From positions 1 to 64,000 of the forward strand of contig JARLGZ010000247.1 in assembly GCA_031292515.1 (NCBI GenBank): 64,000 nt of DNA, given 5' to 3'. The stretch's first letter is position 1. Every line of letters begins with the position of its first letter. The notes beneath the pieces were generated by a model, which made no database searches, had not been told where the DNA came from, and worked only from the letters and a program-made list of their open reading frames with translations. This stretch comes from Puia sp. (lineage in GTDB: Bacteria > Bacteroidota > Bacteroidia > Chitinophagales > Chitinophagaceae). Position numbers and translations under genes: made by a program. Shown in pieces: positions 8,379 through 16,680 of the stretch.

Positions 8379-8855
8379 TCACGATACCGATAGGTCCCGG
8401 CCACCGTATTTCTCCACGATTGCCGTGCAAGCCCGGTCAAGCAGATCGAATACTTCGCGATACCCCGACTCCGGCCCATACCAGGGGTCGGGCACGTCCA
8501 GATGGCTTCCCGGGTTTGATTCGTCCAGGATCAGCCCTGTCTTCCGCGCGTCAAATTTCCGGCCCGCTATCCGGCGCATCCCGGCGATCACATCCTCCGC
8601 CATCGCATAAATTCTATCATAGCGGTCGAAATCGACTGCTGTGAATGCCCGGGCTCTTTGCTGGCTGATATCGATCCCATGAAGCCCGGCGACTTTTTGA
8701 GACAGCCGGTGCGGCGCCTCCCCGATATGGTATCCATTGGTGCCGGCACTGTCGATTTCCCAGGACAGACCCGCCTCGCCGGCCTTCTGTTCCAGGATCC
8801 CCTCCGCGAGGGGACTGCGGCAGATATTCCCCAGGCAGACCATCAATATCTTCAT
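8379..8855 (-). CDS. Low-molecular-weight protein tyrosine phosphatase
   Basis: A 158-aa protein of the usual length. The P-loop CX5R(S) is CLGNICRSP, with nucleophile Cys7 and Arg13; the general acid is Asp123 in DPWYG. It therefore should hydrolyse phosphotyrosine in the cytoplasm by the two-step cysteinyl-phosphate mechanism. In other bacteria members of this family act on tyrosine kinases of polysaccharide export or on arginine phosphate; no kinase gene is near, so the substrate cannot be told. Its leader contains a GATGAT-type 12-bp repeat. Confidence 0.93.
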   Translation of the reverse strand: MKILMVCLGNICRSPLAEGILEQKAGEAGLSWEIDSAGTNGYHIGEAPHRLSQKVAGLHGIDISQQRARAFTAVDFDRYDRIYAMAEDVIAGMRRIAGRKFDARKTGLILDESNPGSHLDVPDPWYGPESGYREVFDLLDRACTAIVEKYGGRDLSVS

Positions 8856-8923
8856 ACGGTCCTTATATTCTTATATTAACGTCTATAATTGTCATCTCTG
8901 TCATCATCTCTTTCATCATGTGC

Positions 8924-8955
8924 ATCATCGTCTGTATCATCGTCTGTATCATCGG
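8924..8955. repeat. 12-bp tandem repeat upstream of the phosphatase
   Basis: ATCATCGTCTGT is repeated exactly, with a third partial copy, preceded by more degenerate TCATCATC blocks from about 8890. It sits in the presumed leader of the phosphatase gene. Confidence 0.75.
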
Positions 8956-9128
8956 ATTAGTCCGCCATCGTATCTTATCATCCGCATCCCTCGTCCTGCG
9001 CCGTATGATCCGCAACGGGCGCAAAAATAGGACAAAAGCGCCGAAGTCCGGACTGGCAGGGTCCGGCAGCACCGGTTATGGAATACACAGGGTCGACGCA
9101 TCTTATATAGGGATTAGAAAATCATTGA

Positions 9129-9172
9129 AACGGCATCGGAACGACATTAGAACGGCATTAGAACAGCCTTTA
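9129..9172. repeat. 11-bp tandem repeat, four units
   Basis: Four consecutive units built on AACGGCATTAG (one exact, others with one to four changes). The gap from 8856 to 9311 otherwise holds a TTAATTTGC box near 9231 that may serve the next rightward gene. Confidence 0.7.
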
Positions 9173-9311
9173 ATAGGAATTTAATAATCGGATGGGACCG
9201 GCGGGTTGATCCTTTTTTAACCATATTTCCTTAATTTGCCCGACCAATCGTAAAAATACTGGTTACATGCGGAACGAGGCTCCTGATAGAAGAACAAAAG
9301 GATATGTGCTG

Positions 9312-9503
9312 ATGCGCGCTATCCTGGATTATGGCATGGGTATTATGATTGCCGGATTCGGTGTCTTTTTCCTGCTTGCTCCCAAACTGGGCTTCAGTTT
9401 CTCCGATGGCGACAGCTTTTTCCGTTATTTTTTCGCCGGCCTCTGCATCCTTTACGGGTCATGGCGCATTTACAGGGGTTACAAAAAAAATTATTTTCAT
9501 TGA
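9312..9503 (+). CDS. Small two-TM membrane protein
   Basis: A 63-aa protein of two hydrophobic helices (MGIMIAGFGVFFLLAP and FFRYFFAGLCILYGSWRIY) with a short Ser/Asp-rich loop. I chose the ATG of MRAILDYG because AAAGGA lies nine bases upstream; an ATG at 9267 would add 15 polar residues. Its stop overlaps the start of the PstS-like gene (TGATG), so the two are probably translated together. In other Bacteroidota a small membrane protein often precedes the PstS-like and TPR genes near tonB; function is unknown. Confidence 0.65.
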   Translation: MRAILDYGMGIMIAGFGVFFLLAPKLGFSFSDGDSFFRYFFAGLCILYGSWRIYRGYKKNYFH

Positions 9504-10444
9504 TGCGACGATTGCTACTGTATATTCCGGTGAATAACAGCCGCGTCCGTTTGTGGGCGCTTCTGTCCCTTTTTGCGTGTGGTTGCCGCAATGCGAACCC
9601 CGGCACGCCGGTGGAGACCCCTACTTCCGGCACCATCCAGATCAGCGTCGACGAATCCTTTAAGCCCGTGATCGATTCCGAGATAAAGGTCTTCGAATCC
9701 ACTTATCCCGATGTGAAGGTCATCCCCCATTATAAAGCGGAAGCAGAATGTCTTCGCGATCTCGTGAACGACAGCACCCGGCTGGTGATCGTGACCCGGG
9801 GGCTCAGCTCGTCCGAAAGGAAATTCTACAGCGACTCGTTGCATTATATACCCACAAACGATCTCCTGGCTTATGACGCGATCGCCGTTGTGGTGAACAA
9901 CCAGTCGAAGGACTCGATCTTTACCATGAACGATCTCCGCGCCATGCTCAGCGGTAACACCAAAAAGGACTGGCAGGTGGTCATGGATGGGGTCTCCGCT
10001 ACCAGCACGGTACGCTACGCCATCGACTCGGTTTTACGGGGCGCCCCCCTGGGACCCAAGGTGGTGGCGGCAAAATCCAGCCAGGAAGTCGTCAGCTATG
10101 TCGCCGCTCATGAGAACGCCGTCGGTTTCGTTGGGGTGAGCTGGGTCGGTGACGAGGACGATCCGGGTCTTACGAGCTTTATGAAGAACGTAAGGATCGC
10201 CTCCCTTCAATGCGTCTCCTGCCTCGGGGAGACATATGTCAAACCCTATCAGGCGAATATAGCTCTGAAGAGATACCCCCTGGTCCGTGGTTTGTATTAT
10301 ATCCTGAAAGAGAATTTCAGGGGTGTCGGGAATAATTTCGTCAATTTTATGGAATATGAACGGGGGCAACTGATTTTCCAGCGGGCTTATTTATGGCCGG
10401 CGAGAATGTCATTTGTTGTTCGTAATATGCAAATAAGTAATTAG
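9503..10444 (+). CDS. PstS-like substrate-binding lipoprotein
   Basis: A 313-aa protein starting at the ATG inside the TGATG overlap with the gene before. Residues 1-28 form a lipoprotein signal with Cys26 or Cys28 as acylation site. The rest resembles type II periplasmic binding proteins of the PstS family: an early ISVDESFKPVID strand-helix, then the second lobe near SATSTVRYAIDS. No pst permease or ATPase gene is nearby. In Bacteroidota such solo PstS-like proteins commonly sit beside TonB and TPR genes, suggesting an envelope role, perhaps in energy-coupled transport, rather than classical phosphate uptake. Role inferred from context only. Confidence 0.75.
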   Translation: MRRLLLYIPVNNSRVRLWALLSLFACGCRNANPGTPVETPTSGTIQISVDESFKPVIDSEIKVFESTYPDVKVIPHYKAEAECLRDLVNDSTRLVIVTRGLSSSERKFYSDSLHYIPTNDLLAYDAIAVVVNNQSKDSIFTMNDLRAMLSGNTKKDWQVVMDGVSATSTVRYAIDSVLRGAPLGPKVVAAKSSQEVVSYVAAHENAVGFVGVSWVGDEDDPGLTSFMKNVRIASLQCVSCLGETYVKPYQANIALKRYPLVRGLYYILKENFRGVGNNFVNFMEYERGQLIFQRAYLWPARMSFVVRNMQISN

Positions 10445-10533
10445 TATATATTATTTTTTCATATATCTCTATTAACCGGAAATTAACCAGAAATCAATAC
10501 TTTTACAAACTACACTTAAACAGAGACTGTACA

Positions 10534-12231
10534 ATGAAGAACATCCGATTCAGCTTACTGGTAGCCGTTGTGTTTTTAGGCAACGTTGTGTCTGCTCAGA
10601 CCTTGGAGCAGGGGAAGAAGTTTTTATATTATCAGCGATATGCAAGTGCGAAAGATGCTCTCACAAAAGTCGTAGCCGCTAACCCGAACAATATCGAAGC
10701 GATCTATTGGCTCGGACAGACCCTGCTCGTCATGAAGGATTCGGCCGGCGCCACGGATGTGTACCAGAAAGCCATTACCTCTAATGGCACCGCCCCGCTT
10801 TTGCTGGCGGGGATGGGAGAGATCGAACTCAGGGAAGGCAAGAATGCCGATGCCCGCGCTCATTTCGATCAGGCCATCAACCTGACAAAAGGGAAGGATG
10901 TAAATGTGTTGAACGCGGTCGCCCTGGCCAATGTGGACGCCAAAGCAGGAGACCCCGCCTATGCCATCGAAAAGCTCAACCAGGCCACCCAGGTCAAGAA
11001 TTTCAAAAGCCCCGAGACTTATATCATCATGGGAGACGCCTACCGCAAACAGATCGACGGCGGCGGAGCCGTGACTTCTTATCAGAAGGCGTTGACGGTC
11101 GATCCTCAATATGCCCAGGCAAAATATAAGATTGGCCTGATCTATCTCACCCAGAACAATAAGGAGTATTTCCTGCCGGCATTTGAAGATGCATTACAGC
11201 TGGATCCAAACTATGCGCCGGCTTATTACGCGCTCTATCAATACTGGTTCTACCGGGATATCAACAAAGCGAAGGATTATTACAACAAATACCTGGCAGT
11301 AGCCGACCAGAGCGCCTCAAACGATTATGACAGGGCCAGCATCAAGTTCGCCAGCCATGATAACGACGGAGCGATCGCCGATTCGAAAGCTGCGCTCAGC
11401 ACGCTCGGTGACAAGGCCGATCCCCGTTACTACAAGCTGATTGCTTATTCCTATGATGCCAAGGGAGATTCGGTAAACGCAAAAAGCTATCTCGATCAAT
11501 ACTTCGCCAAACAGAAACCGGAAGATTTTCTGCCGATGGACTACGCGTTCCTGGGTTCATTACAGGCCAAAATTCCCGGTTCCGACTCGACTGCCGCCTT
11601 TAAAAGCTACCAGACGGCCATCGACAAGGATACGGCCCTGGATGATAAGACCAAATTGCTGAAAGAAGCATCCGACCTGGCAAAGAAAGTGAAGAATAAA
11701 ACATACGCGGCGCTTTTTGCCGGCGAAACCTATTCGCTCAACAAGAACCCGACCAATACAGATCTGTATAACTGGGGTCAGGCCAATTACCAGGCCGGAA
11801 ACTATAAAACAGCCGATAGTATCTTCTGCGGCGTCTATATTCCGAAATACCCCAACGAAATTTTCGGATATCTCTGGTGCGCGCGCAGTAAGCGGGCACA
11901 GGATGATTCCGTTAACTCGGCAGGTTTGGCCATCGAGGCCTATGCGAAATTGTCGGAAGTGGCTCGCGCCCTGGATTCCACCGCAAAAGTGGCAAACGGC
12001 CCCGATTCAATTAAATACCGGGCTCAGGCACGCGAAGGCTATTTTATCCTGGCTTCCTATTACAACGACGTAAAGAAGGACAAACCCACGGCCATCTATT
12101 ACCTGGAACAGGTGATCGCCGTCGATCCGAACAACGCGGTGGCCCCAAAATATATAGAGATCCTGAAAAAGCCCGCGGCGCCGGCCAGGAAACCGGGTAC
12201 AACCGGCGGGGCCAAACCGGCAGCGAAGTAG
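10534..12231 (+). CDS. Periplasmic tetratricopeptide-repeat protein
   Basis: A 565-aa protein with a signal peptide (residues 1-21, VVSAQ) and TPR units through most of its length; clear ones include NPNNIEAIYWLGQTLL and DPQYAQAKYKIGLIY. The C-terminus is a low-complexity Pro/Ala/Lys/Gly tail (KKPAAPARKPGTTGGAKP). TPR arrays mediate protein-protein contact, so an envelope scaffold is likely. It follows the PstS-like gene by 89 bases and ends before a strong terminator, so the three-gene set (small membrane protein, PstS-like, TPR) probably forms one transcript. Confidence 0.8.
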   Translation: MKNIRFSLLVAVVFLGNVVSAQTLEQGKKFLYYQRYASAKDALTKVVAANPNNIEAIYWLGQTLLVMKDSAGATDVYQKAITSNGTAPLLLAGMGEIELREGKNADARAHFDQAINLTKGKDVNVLNAVALANVDAKAGDPAYAIEKLNQATQVKNFKSPETYIIMGDAYRKQIDGGGAVTSYQKALTVDPQYAQAKYKIGLIYLTQNNKEYFLPAFEDALQLDPNYAPAYYALYQYWFYRDINKAKDYYNKYLAVADQSASNDYDRASIKFASHDNDGAIADSKAALSTLGDKADPRYYKLIAYSYDAKGDSVNAKSYLDQYFAKQKPEDFLPMDYAFLGSLQAKIPGSDSTAAFKSYQTAIDKDTALDDKTKLLKEASDLAKKVKNKTYAALFAGETYSLNKNPTNTDLYNWGQANYQAGNYKTADSIFCGVYIPKYPNEIFGYLWCARSKRAQDDSVNSAGLAIEAYAKLSEVARALDSTAKVANGPDSIKYRAQAREGYFILASYYNDVKKDKPTAIYYLEQVIAVDPNNAVAPKYIEILKKPAAPARKPGTTGGAKPAAK

Positions 12232-12306
12232 CTGTCTTGTAATCAGGAGACAGCCCCCGGCAGACATGGATAAAAAATAACATAACGCTCATATCACATT
12301 AAAAAT

Positions 12307-12346
12307 GATCCCCTTCACGCTAAAAACGGAAGGGGATCGTTATTTT
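12307..12346 (+). terminator. Rho-independent terminator after the TPR gene
   Basis: A perfect 10-bp stem GATCCCCTTC/GAAGGGGATC with a 12-base loop, followed by a T-rich run (TTATTTTTC). It separates the TPR transcript from the nuo operon. Confidence 0.85.
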
Positions 12347-12367
12347 TCTGATTTTAGTTTTAATAAG

Positions 12368-12397
12368 TTGGAAATTGCACCCGCTGCCTTATTTTTG
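12368..12397 (+). promoter_or_regulatory. Promoter of the nuo operon
   Basis: TTG (12368-12370), a 19-base spacer and TATTTTTG (12390-12397) match the Bacteroidota -33/-7 promoter with ideal spacing. It lies just after the terminator and about 60 bases before nuoA. Confidence 0.7.
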
Positions 12398-12459
12398 CTA
12401 CTGAAAATGCCGGGTAGCAAGTGCCGGGTAGTGATCATTTTCCGATTAATCCTTTTGAA

Positions 12460-12873
12460 ATGGACAGTTTTCTTTTACAGGCCAATACCGTTTCTGCTGC
12501 ATCCAATCTAAACGGTTCTTATTCTTATTTCCCCATCGGTATACAACTCCTGTTTGCCGTAGGATTTGTAGCCCTGATACTCGGAGTAACCCACTTGCTG
12601 GGTCCCAAGCGCCGTACAGCCGAAAAATTACGCAATTTCGAAAGTGGTATAGAGGGGGTCGGAAATGCCCGCCAGCCGATGGCCGTCAAATATTTCCTGG
12701 TAGCGATCCTGTTCGTGCTGTTCGATGTGGAAGTGATCTTCTTCTATCCATACGCCATAAACTTCCGGGCGCTGGGATGGGGAGGCTTTTCGGAAGTACT
12801 CTTATTCGTCGGCTCCTTCCTGGCCGGTTTTGTCTACATTATAAAAAAAGGTGCCCTGAAGTGGGAGGACTAA
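12460..12873 (+). CDS. nuoA: NADH-quinone oxidoreductase subunit A
   Basis: A 137-aa, three-helix membrane subunit of complex I. The ATG of MDSFLLQANT is used; an in-frame GTG 39 bases upstream is less likely. The conserved loop FESGIEGVGNARQPMAVKYF and the following FLLFDVE-like segment (VLFDVEVIFFYPYA) identify the family; this loop lies at the quinone-site junction with NuoD and NuoH. First gene of a 14-subunit operon. Confidence 0.93.
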   Translation: MDSFLLQANTVSAASNLNGSYSYFPIGIQLLFAVGFVALILGVTHLLGPKRRTAEKLRNFESGIEGVGNARQPMAVKYFLVAILFVLFDVEVIFFYPYAINFRALGWGGFSEVLLFVGSFLAGFVYIIKKGALKWED

Positions 12874-12927
12874 ATAATTTTTTTTCATAAAATAGATCTC
12901 TGTTTCCGGAGATCCGGAGGTTACAAT

Positions 12928-13518
12928 ATGGCTCGTCCTGTAAGATTCAATATTCATCCGATAAAAGCCGATGTAAAAGACAACATCAGCATCGTCGATA
13001 TGCCGGAGGGCTATACCGGCGAGGGCTTCTTTACCACTCAGCTGAGCAGCGTAGTCGGCCTGGCCCGTAAGAACTCGCTCTGGCCCTTACCTTTCGCCAC
13101 TTCCTGCTGCGGGATCGAATTCATGGCCACCATGGCTTCCCACTACGATCTTGCCCGTTTCGGCGCCGAAAGACTGGCTTTCTCACCCCGCCAATGCGAT
13201 CTGCTGATGGTAATGGGCACCATCGCAAAAAAGATGGGACCCATCGTCAAACAGGTCTATCTACAGATGGCGGAACCCCGTTGGGTCATGGCCGTAGGAG
13301 CCTGTGCTTCCAGTGGCGGGATCTTCGATACCTACTCCGTATTGCAGGGGATCGACCAGGTCGTGCCGGTCGATGTCTATGTTCCCGGCTGCCCCCCTCG
13401 CCCCGAAGCGATCCTGGACGGCTTTATGAAGATACAGGAGCTGGTGGGCCAGGAGAGCGTCCGCAGACGCAACGGTGAGCAGTACAAAGCATTATTAGGA
13501 ACATACGGTATACAATAA
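12928..13518 (+). CDS. nuoB: NADH-quinone oxidoreductase subunit B
   Basis: A 196-aa subunit that carries the terminal 4Fe-4S cluster N2, which reduces quinone. All four ligands are visible: the adjacent Cys pair in [11 protein letters not shown], Cys in GACASSGG, and Cys in [10 protein letters not shown]. Cytoplasmic-face peripheral arm. A GGAGG-like stretch (GATCCGGAGGTTACAAT) precedes the ATG, an unusually good ribosome site for this phylum. The next gene, nuoC, starts eight bases after its stop. Confidence 0.96.
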   Translation: MARPVRFNIHPIKADVKDNISIVDMPEGYTGEGFFTTQLSSVVGLARKNSLWPLPFATSCCGIEFMATMASHYDLARFGAERLAFSPRQCDLLMVMGTIAKKMGPIVKQVYLQMAEPRWVMAVGACASSGGIFDTYSVLQGIDQVVPVDVYVPGCPPRPEAILDGFMKIQELVGQESVRRRNGEQYKALLGTYGIQ

Positions 13519-13526
13519 ACCCAGTC

Positions 13527-14165
13527 ATGTCTTTAACGAACGAAACTATCAAGGAAAAACTGATCGGTAAATTCGGGGACCAACTCTCCAACTTTGAAGA
13601 ACCTTATGGCTTACTGACCTTTGAGGCGCCGAAAGACTTGAATCTCAAGGTGATGCAATTCCTTTATGACGATCCGGAATTGCGTTTTCAATTTCTGACC
13701 GACCTCTGTGCCGTCAATTATCCGGACCGGTCAGGTCAGGAACTGGCGGTGGTATACCATCTGCACAATCTCGTCGACAATATCCGTGTCCGCTTTAAGA
13801 TATTTGCCCCGGTGGAAAAACCCGATATATTCACGGCTACCCAACTTTACTCATCCGCGAACTGGATGGAACGGGAAACCTATGATTTCTTCGGTGTCAA
13901 TTTCGTAGGACATCCCAACCTGAAGCGCATCCTGAATGTCGATGAGATGGATTACTTCCCCCTTCGCAAGGAGTTTCCGCTGGAAGACCAGACCCGTATC
14001 GACAAAGACGATGCGATGTTCGGACGCGGCCCATTGCCGGAGGCCGCCAACAGGGGGCCGGTGGAGACGCCGATGCCCGCTGGCGAACCGGCCCTGCCGG
14101 CCAGCGGAACCCCCGGTGCGACCGGACAGAGACAAGATTGGCCCAACGACACGACCAAGGTTTAG
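13527..14165 (+). CDS. nuoC: NADH-quinone oxidoreductase subunit C
   Basis: A 212-aa peripheral-arm subunit (30-kDa family). The family signature is seen as ERETYDFFGVNFVGHPNLKR and the DYFPLRKEFPLED segment after it. The last 45 or so residues are a Pro/Ala/Gly-rich low-complexity tail. It is separate from nuoD, unlike the fused nuoCD of enterobacteria. Confidence 0.95.
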   Translation: MSLTNETIKEKLIGKFGDQLSNFEEPYGLLTFEAPKDLNLKVMQFLYDDPELRFQFLTDLCAVNYPDRSGQELAVVYHLHNLVDNIRVRFKIFAPVEKPDIFTATQLYSSANWMERETYDFFGVNFVGHPNLKRILNVDEMDYFPLRKEFPLEDQTRIDKDDAMFGRGPLPEAANRGPVETPMPAGEPALPASGTPGATGQRQDWPNDTTKV

Positions 14166-14221
14166 CAGCCAGCTGAATAGGTGTTGCCCGGCCAGGATTT
14201 GACGACAAAATGAATTGAATT

Positions 14222-15448
14222 ATGAGCACAGACCACCATATAAAATTACCGGAAGGAAGTATCGAGAAGACCACTACCACCCTGAATATGGGACCCACCC
14301 ACCCGGCTACTCACGGGGTATTCCAGAATATACTGGAACTGGATGGGGAAAGGATCGTCTCGGCCGAACAAACAGTAGGCTATATCCATCGCGCTTTTGA
14401 AAAGCTGGCGGAACGCAGACCGCTCTACCAGATCACCACGCTGACCGACCGGCTGAACTATTGCTCTTCGCCGATTAACAATATGGGCTGGCACATGACC
14501 TGCGAGAAATTGCTGGGCGTGAAGACGCCAAAACGGGTAGATTATCTCCGTATCATCATCATGGAGCTGGCCCGGATCTCGGATCACCTGATCTGCAACT
14601 CCGTGGTGGGTGTCGACTCCGGCGCCTTTACCGGTTTTTTGTATGTGATGCAATACCGCGAGCTGATCTATGAAATCTATGAAGAGATATGCGGTTCCCG
14701 TCTGACGACCAATATCGGGCGGATCGGCGGCTTCGAGAGGAATTTCAACGCTACCGCCTTCGAAAAACTGGAGCGCTTTCTCGCCGAATATCCGGGTGTC
14801 CTGAAAGAGTTTGAAAATCTCTTTACACGCAACCGTATTTTCATGGAGCGGACCATCGGGGCGGGACCCATCAGCTCCGAAAGAGCCCTCAATTATGGCT
14901 TCACGGGGCCCAACCTGCGCGCCGCCGGCGTCGATTACGATGTGCGCGTCCACACGCCGTATTCCAGCTACGAAGATTTTGAATTCGAGATACCCGTCGG
15001 AAAGACCGGCGACTGTTACGACCGTTTCCTGGTCCGCAACCAGGAGATGTGGCAGTCTCTCCATTTGATCCGGCAAGCTTACCGGAAGGTCCAGGAGTTT
15101 AAAGGAGCCGACGCGGAAATATACCACGCGGACGCGCCTGCTTACTACCTGCCTCAGAAAAAGGATGTCTATACGAAAATGGAAGCGCTGATCTGGCATT
15201 TCAAAATCGTCATGGGGGAAACGGAAATTCCTCCCGGAGAAGTCTATCACAGCGTGGAAGGCGGCAACGGAGAACTGGGATTCTACCTGATCAGCGACGG
15301 CGGAAGGACGCCTTACCGCCTCCATTTCAGGCGCCCCTGTTTTATCTATTACCAGGCTTATTCCGAACTGACAAAAGGGGCGATGTTGAGTGACGCGGTG
15401 ATCGTGATGAGTTCGCTCAACCTGATCGCGGGCGAGATGGACGCCTAA
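14222..15448 (+). CDS. nuoD: NADH-quinone oxidoreductase subunit D
   Basis: A 408-aa, 49-kDa-family subunit lining the quinone pocket together with NuoB. Visible landmarks are NMGPTHPATHGVF near residue 20 (with the His that contacts quinone), GRIGGFERNF, and the C-terminal RLHFRRPCFI...MLSDAVIVMSSLN segment. Length is typical. It is followed not by nuoE directly but by 273 bases of repeat-rich spacer. Confidence 0.96.
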   Translation: MSTDHHIKLPEGSIEKTTTTLNMGPTHPATHGVFQNILELDGERIVSAEQTVGYIHRAFEKLAERRPLYQITTLTDRLNYCSSPINNMGWHMTCEKLLGVKTPKRVDYLRIIIMELARISDHLICNSVVGVDSGAFTGFLYVMQYRELIYEIYEEICGSRLTTNIGRIGGFERNFNATAFEKLERFLAEYPGVLKEFENLFTRNRIFMERTIGAGPISSERALNYGFTGPNLRAAGVDYDVRVHTPYSSYEDFEFEIPVGKTGDCYDRFLVRNQEMWQSLHLIRQAYRKVQEFKGADAEIYHADAPAYYLPQKKDVYTKMEALIWHFKIVMGETEIPPGEVYHSVEGGNGELGFYLISDGGRTPYRLHFRRPCFIYYQAYSELTKGAMLSDAVIVMSSLNLIAGEMDA

Positions 15449-15503
15449 CGGCGCCATACGTCCCGACGCCTTCGGAGACCCTATAACCGCCGGGACGGCG
15501 GTT

Positions 15504-15588
15504 GGCCGAAGGCCCGACATGAGAGATGACATAGGCTGCTGTTTGCAGCAGCCGGGCAGAACCAGGGACCCCGGCCGCTTCAGCGGCC
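15504..15588. repeat. 85-bp triple-hairpin repeat, copy 1
   Basis: Copy 1 of an element found again after nuoF at the same length; I count 71 of 85 bases identical. It holds three hairpins: GGCC-GAA-GGCC, GGCTGCTG-N4-CAGCAGCC and GGCCGCT-TC-AGCGGCC. The rest of the nuoD-nuoE spacer is a run of degenerate GACCAG units to about 15,655, with no gene. Confidence 0.85.
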
Positions 15589-15721
15589 AGGACCAGAGAC
15601 CAGCGAATAGAGACCAGAGACCCATGAAAAGCGACTAGTGACCAGCGACCAGCCCGTAAACCCGGGCCAACCAGACAAGAAAAGCCAGATCTAACGGTAA
15701 CAAAAAGATTTTAACAGTATC

Positions 15722-16222
15722 ATGATAAAATTTTCAGAAGAAAAACAAAAGAAAGTAGAAGAGATCATCGCCCGTTACCCGCAGGGCAAGCAGAAGAGCG
15801 CACTCCTGCCGGTCTTGCACCTGGCACAGGAAGAATTCGGAGGCTGGCTTAGTTCCGAGACGATGGACTATGTGGCTTCCCTGTTGAGCATCGAGCCCAT
15901 CGAAGTCTATGAAGTGGCGACCTTCTATTCTATGTACAACCTGAAACCCGTCGGGAGATATATCTTCGAGGTCTGTCAGACCGGGCCGTGCATGCTGAAC
16001 GGCAGCGACGGGATCATCGACTATATAAAAAAGACCTTGAACATCGGGGTCGGGGAGACCACAACGGATGGCCTGTTCACCCTCAAAACGGTGGAATGTC
16101 TCGGCGCCTGCGGTTATGCCCCGATGATGCAGTTGGGCAAGTTTTTCAGAGAGCATCTGACAAAGGAGAAAGTGGACCAGATCATAGCCGAATGCAGGAA
16201 CAATGCGGCGGCAAATAACTAA
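15722..16222 (+). CDS. nuoE: NADH-quinone oxidoreductase subunit E
   Basis: A 166-aa, 24-kDa-family thioredoxin-like subunit carrying a 2Fe-2S cluster (N1a). Cluster ligands are the Cys residues of VCQTGPCML and ECLGACGYAP. Together with nuoF and nuoG this gives a complete NADH-oxidising module, which some Bacteroidota (for example Bacteroides) lack. Its TAA overlaps the ATG of the next small gene (TAATG). Confidence 0.95.
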   Translation: MIKFSEEKQKKVEEIIARYPQGKQKSALLPVLHLAQEEFGGWLSSETMDYVASLLSIEPIEVYEVATFYSMYNLKPVGRYIFEVCQTGPCMLNGSDGIIDYIKKTLNIGVGETTTDGLFTLKTVECLGACGYAPMMQLGKFFREHLTKEKVDQIIAECRNNAAANN

Positions 16223-16494
16223 TGGCAATCGACAAATGGGCCAGGGAGGATAATCGACCCATTGTCTACCGAAAAAAAGAAATTATGCCGGAAAAAGATA
16301 AAAGATGGAAGAACTACCTGGTCGTCGCCCGTTTGCTGGCAATGGCCGGTCTCGCCCTGATCTTTTACAATGCCAGGTTGACGACGGAACCTGCAAAAAC
16401 GATAACGTGTGATATCGCGCTTACTTTTTTCGCAGCCCTTTTGATATTGACAATCATCTTTTATATAAGAGACAAGCCGGCACGCCCGGACTGA
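16222..16494 (+). CDS. Unrecognised small two-TM protein inside the nuo operon
   Basis: A 90-aa protein I do not recognise. Its start is fused to the nuoE stop by a TAATG overlap, which supports translation; an internal Met (MPEKDKRWKN, 16285) is an alternative start. It has a polar, positively charged N-terminus and two hydrophobic helices (about residues 33-52 and 61-83), so it should be a membrane protein. It is not one of the 14 core complex I subunits. It could be an accessory subunit or assembly factor, or a passenger. It is followed by about 190 bases of purine-rich, repetitive spacer (AAAGC/GCTGAAAGC blocks). Confidence 0.6.
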   Translation: MAIDKWAREDNRPIVYRKKEIMPEKDKRWKNYLVVARLLAMAGLALIFYNARLTTEPAKTITCDIALTFFAALLILTIIFYIRDKPARPD

Positions 16495-16680
16495 TCCGTT
16501 TGCTGAAGATGCCTTTGGGCGGCAGGAAAGAAACGCCAAAAGCAGACAAGCAAAGCCAGAAGCAGGAAAAGCTGATAGAAAGCAGGAAAGCTGAAAGCGC
16601 CTAAGTAAGGTTGAAACAAACGAGAAAAGCTGAAAGCGACAAAGAAGACAAAAAGAGTATAATAAAGAATTTATAAAAGA

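Noticed and set aside
8123-8479. 118-codon Lys/Arg-rich frame between hisS and the phosphatase
   Set aside because: It overlaps the phosphatase in another frame and is built mainly from the 36-bp repeat.
8863-9072. Met-rich frame upstream of the phosphatase
   Set aside because: Its Met-Ile-Gln-Thr units are a direct reading of the 12-bp repeat.
14246-15625. Open frame of about 460 codons antisense to nuoD
   Set aside because: nuoD is certain on the other strand; the antisense protein lacks any motif.
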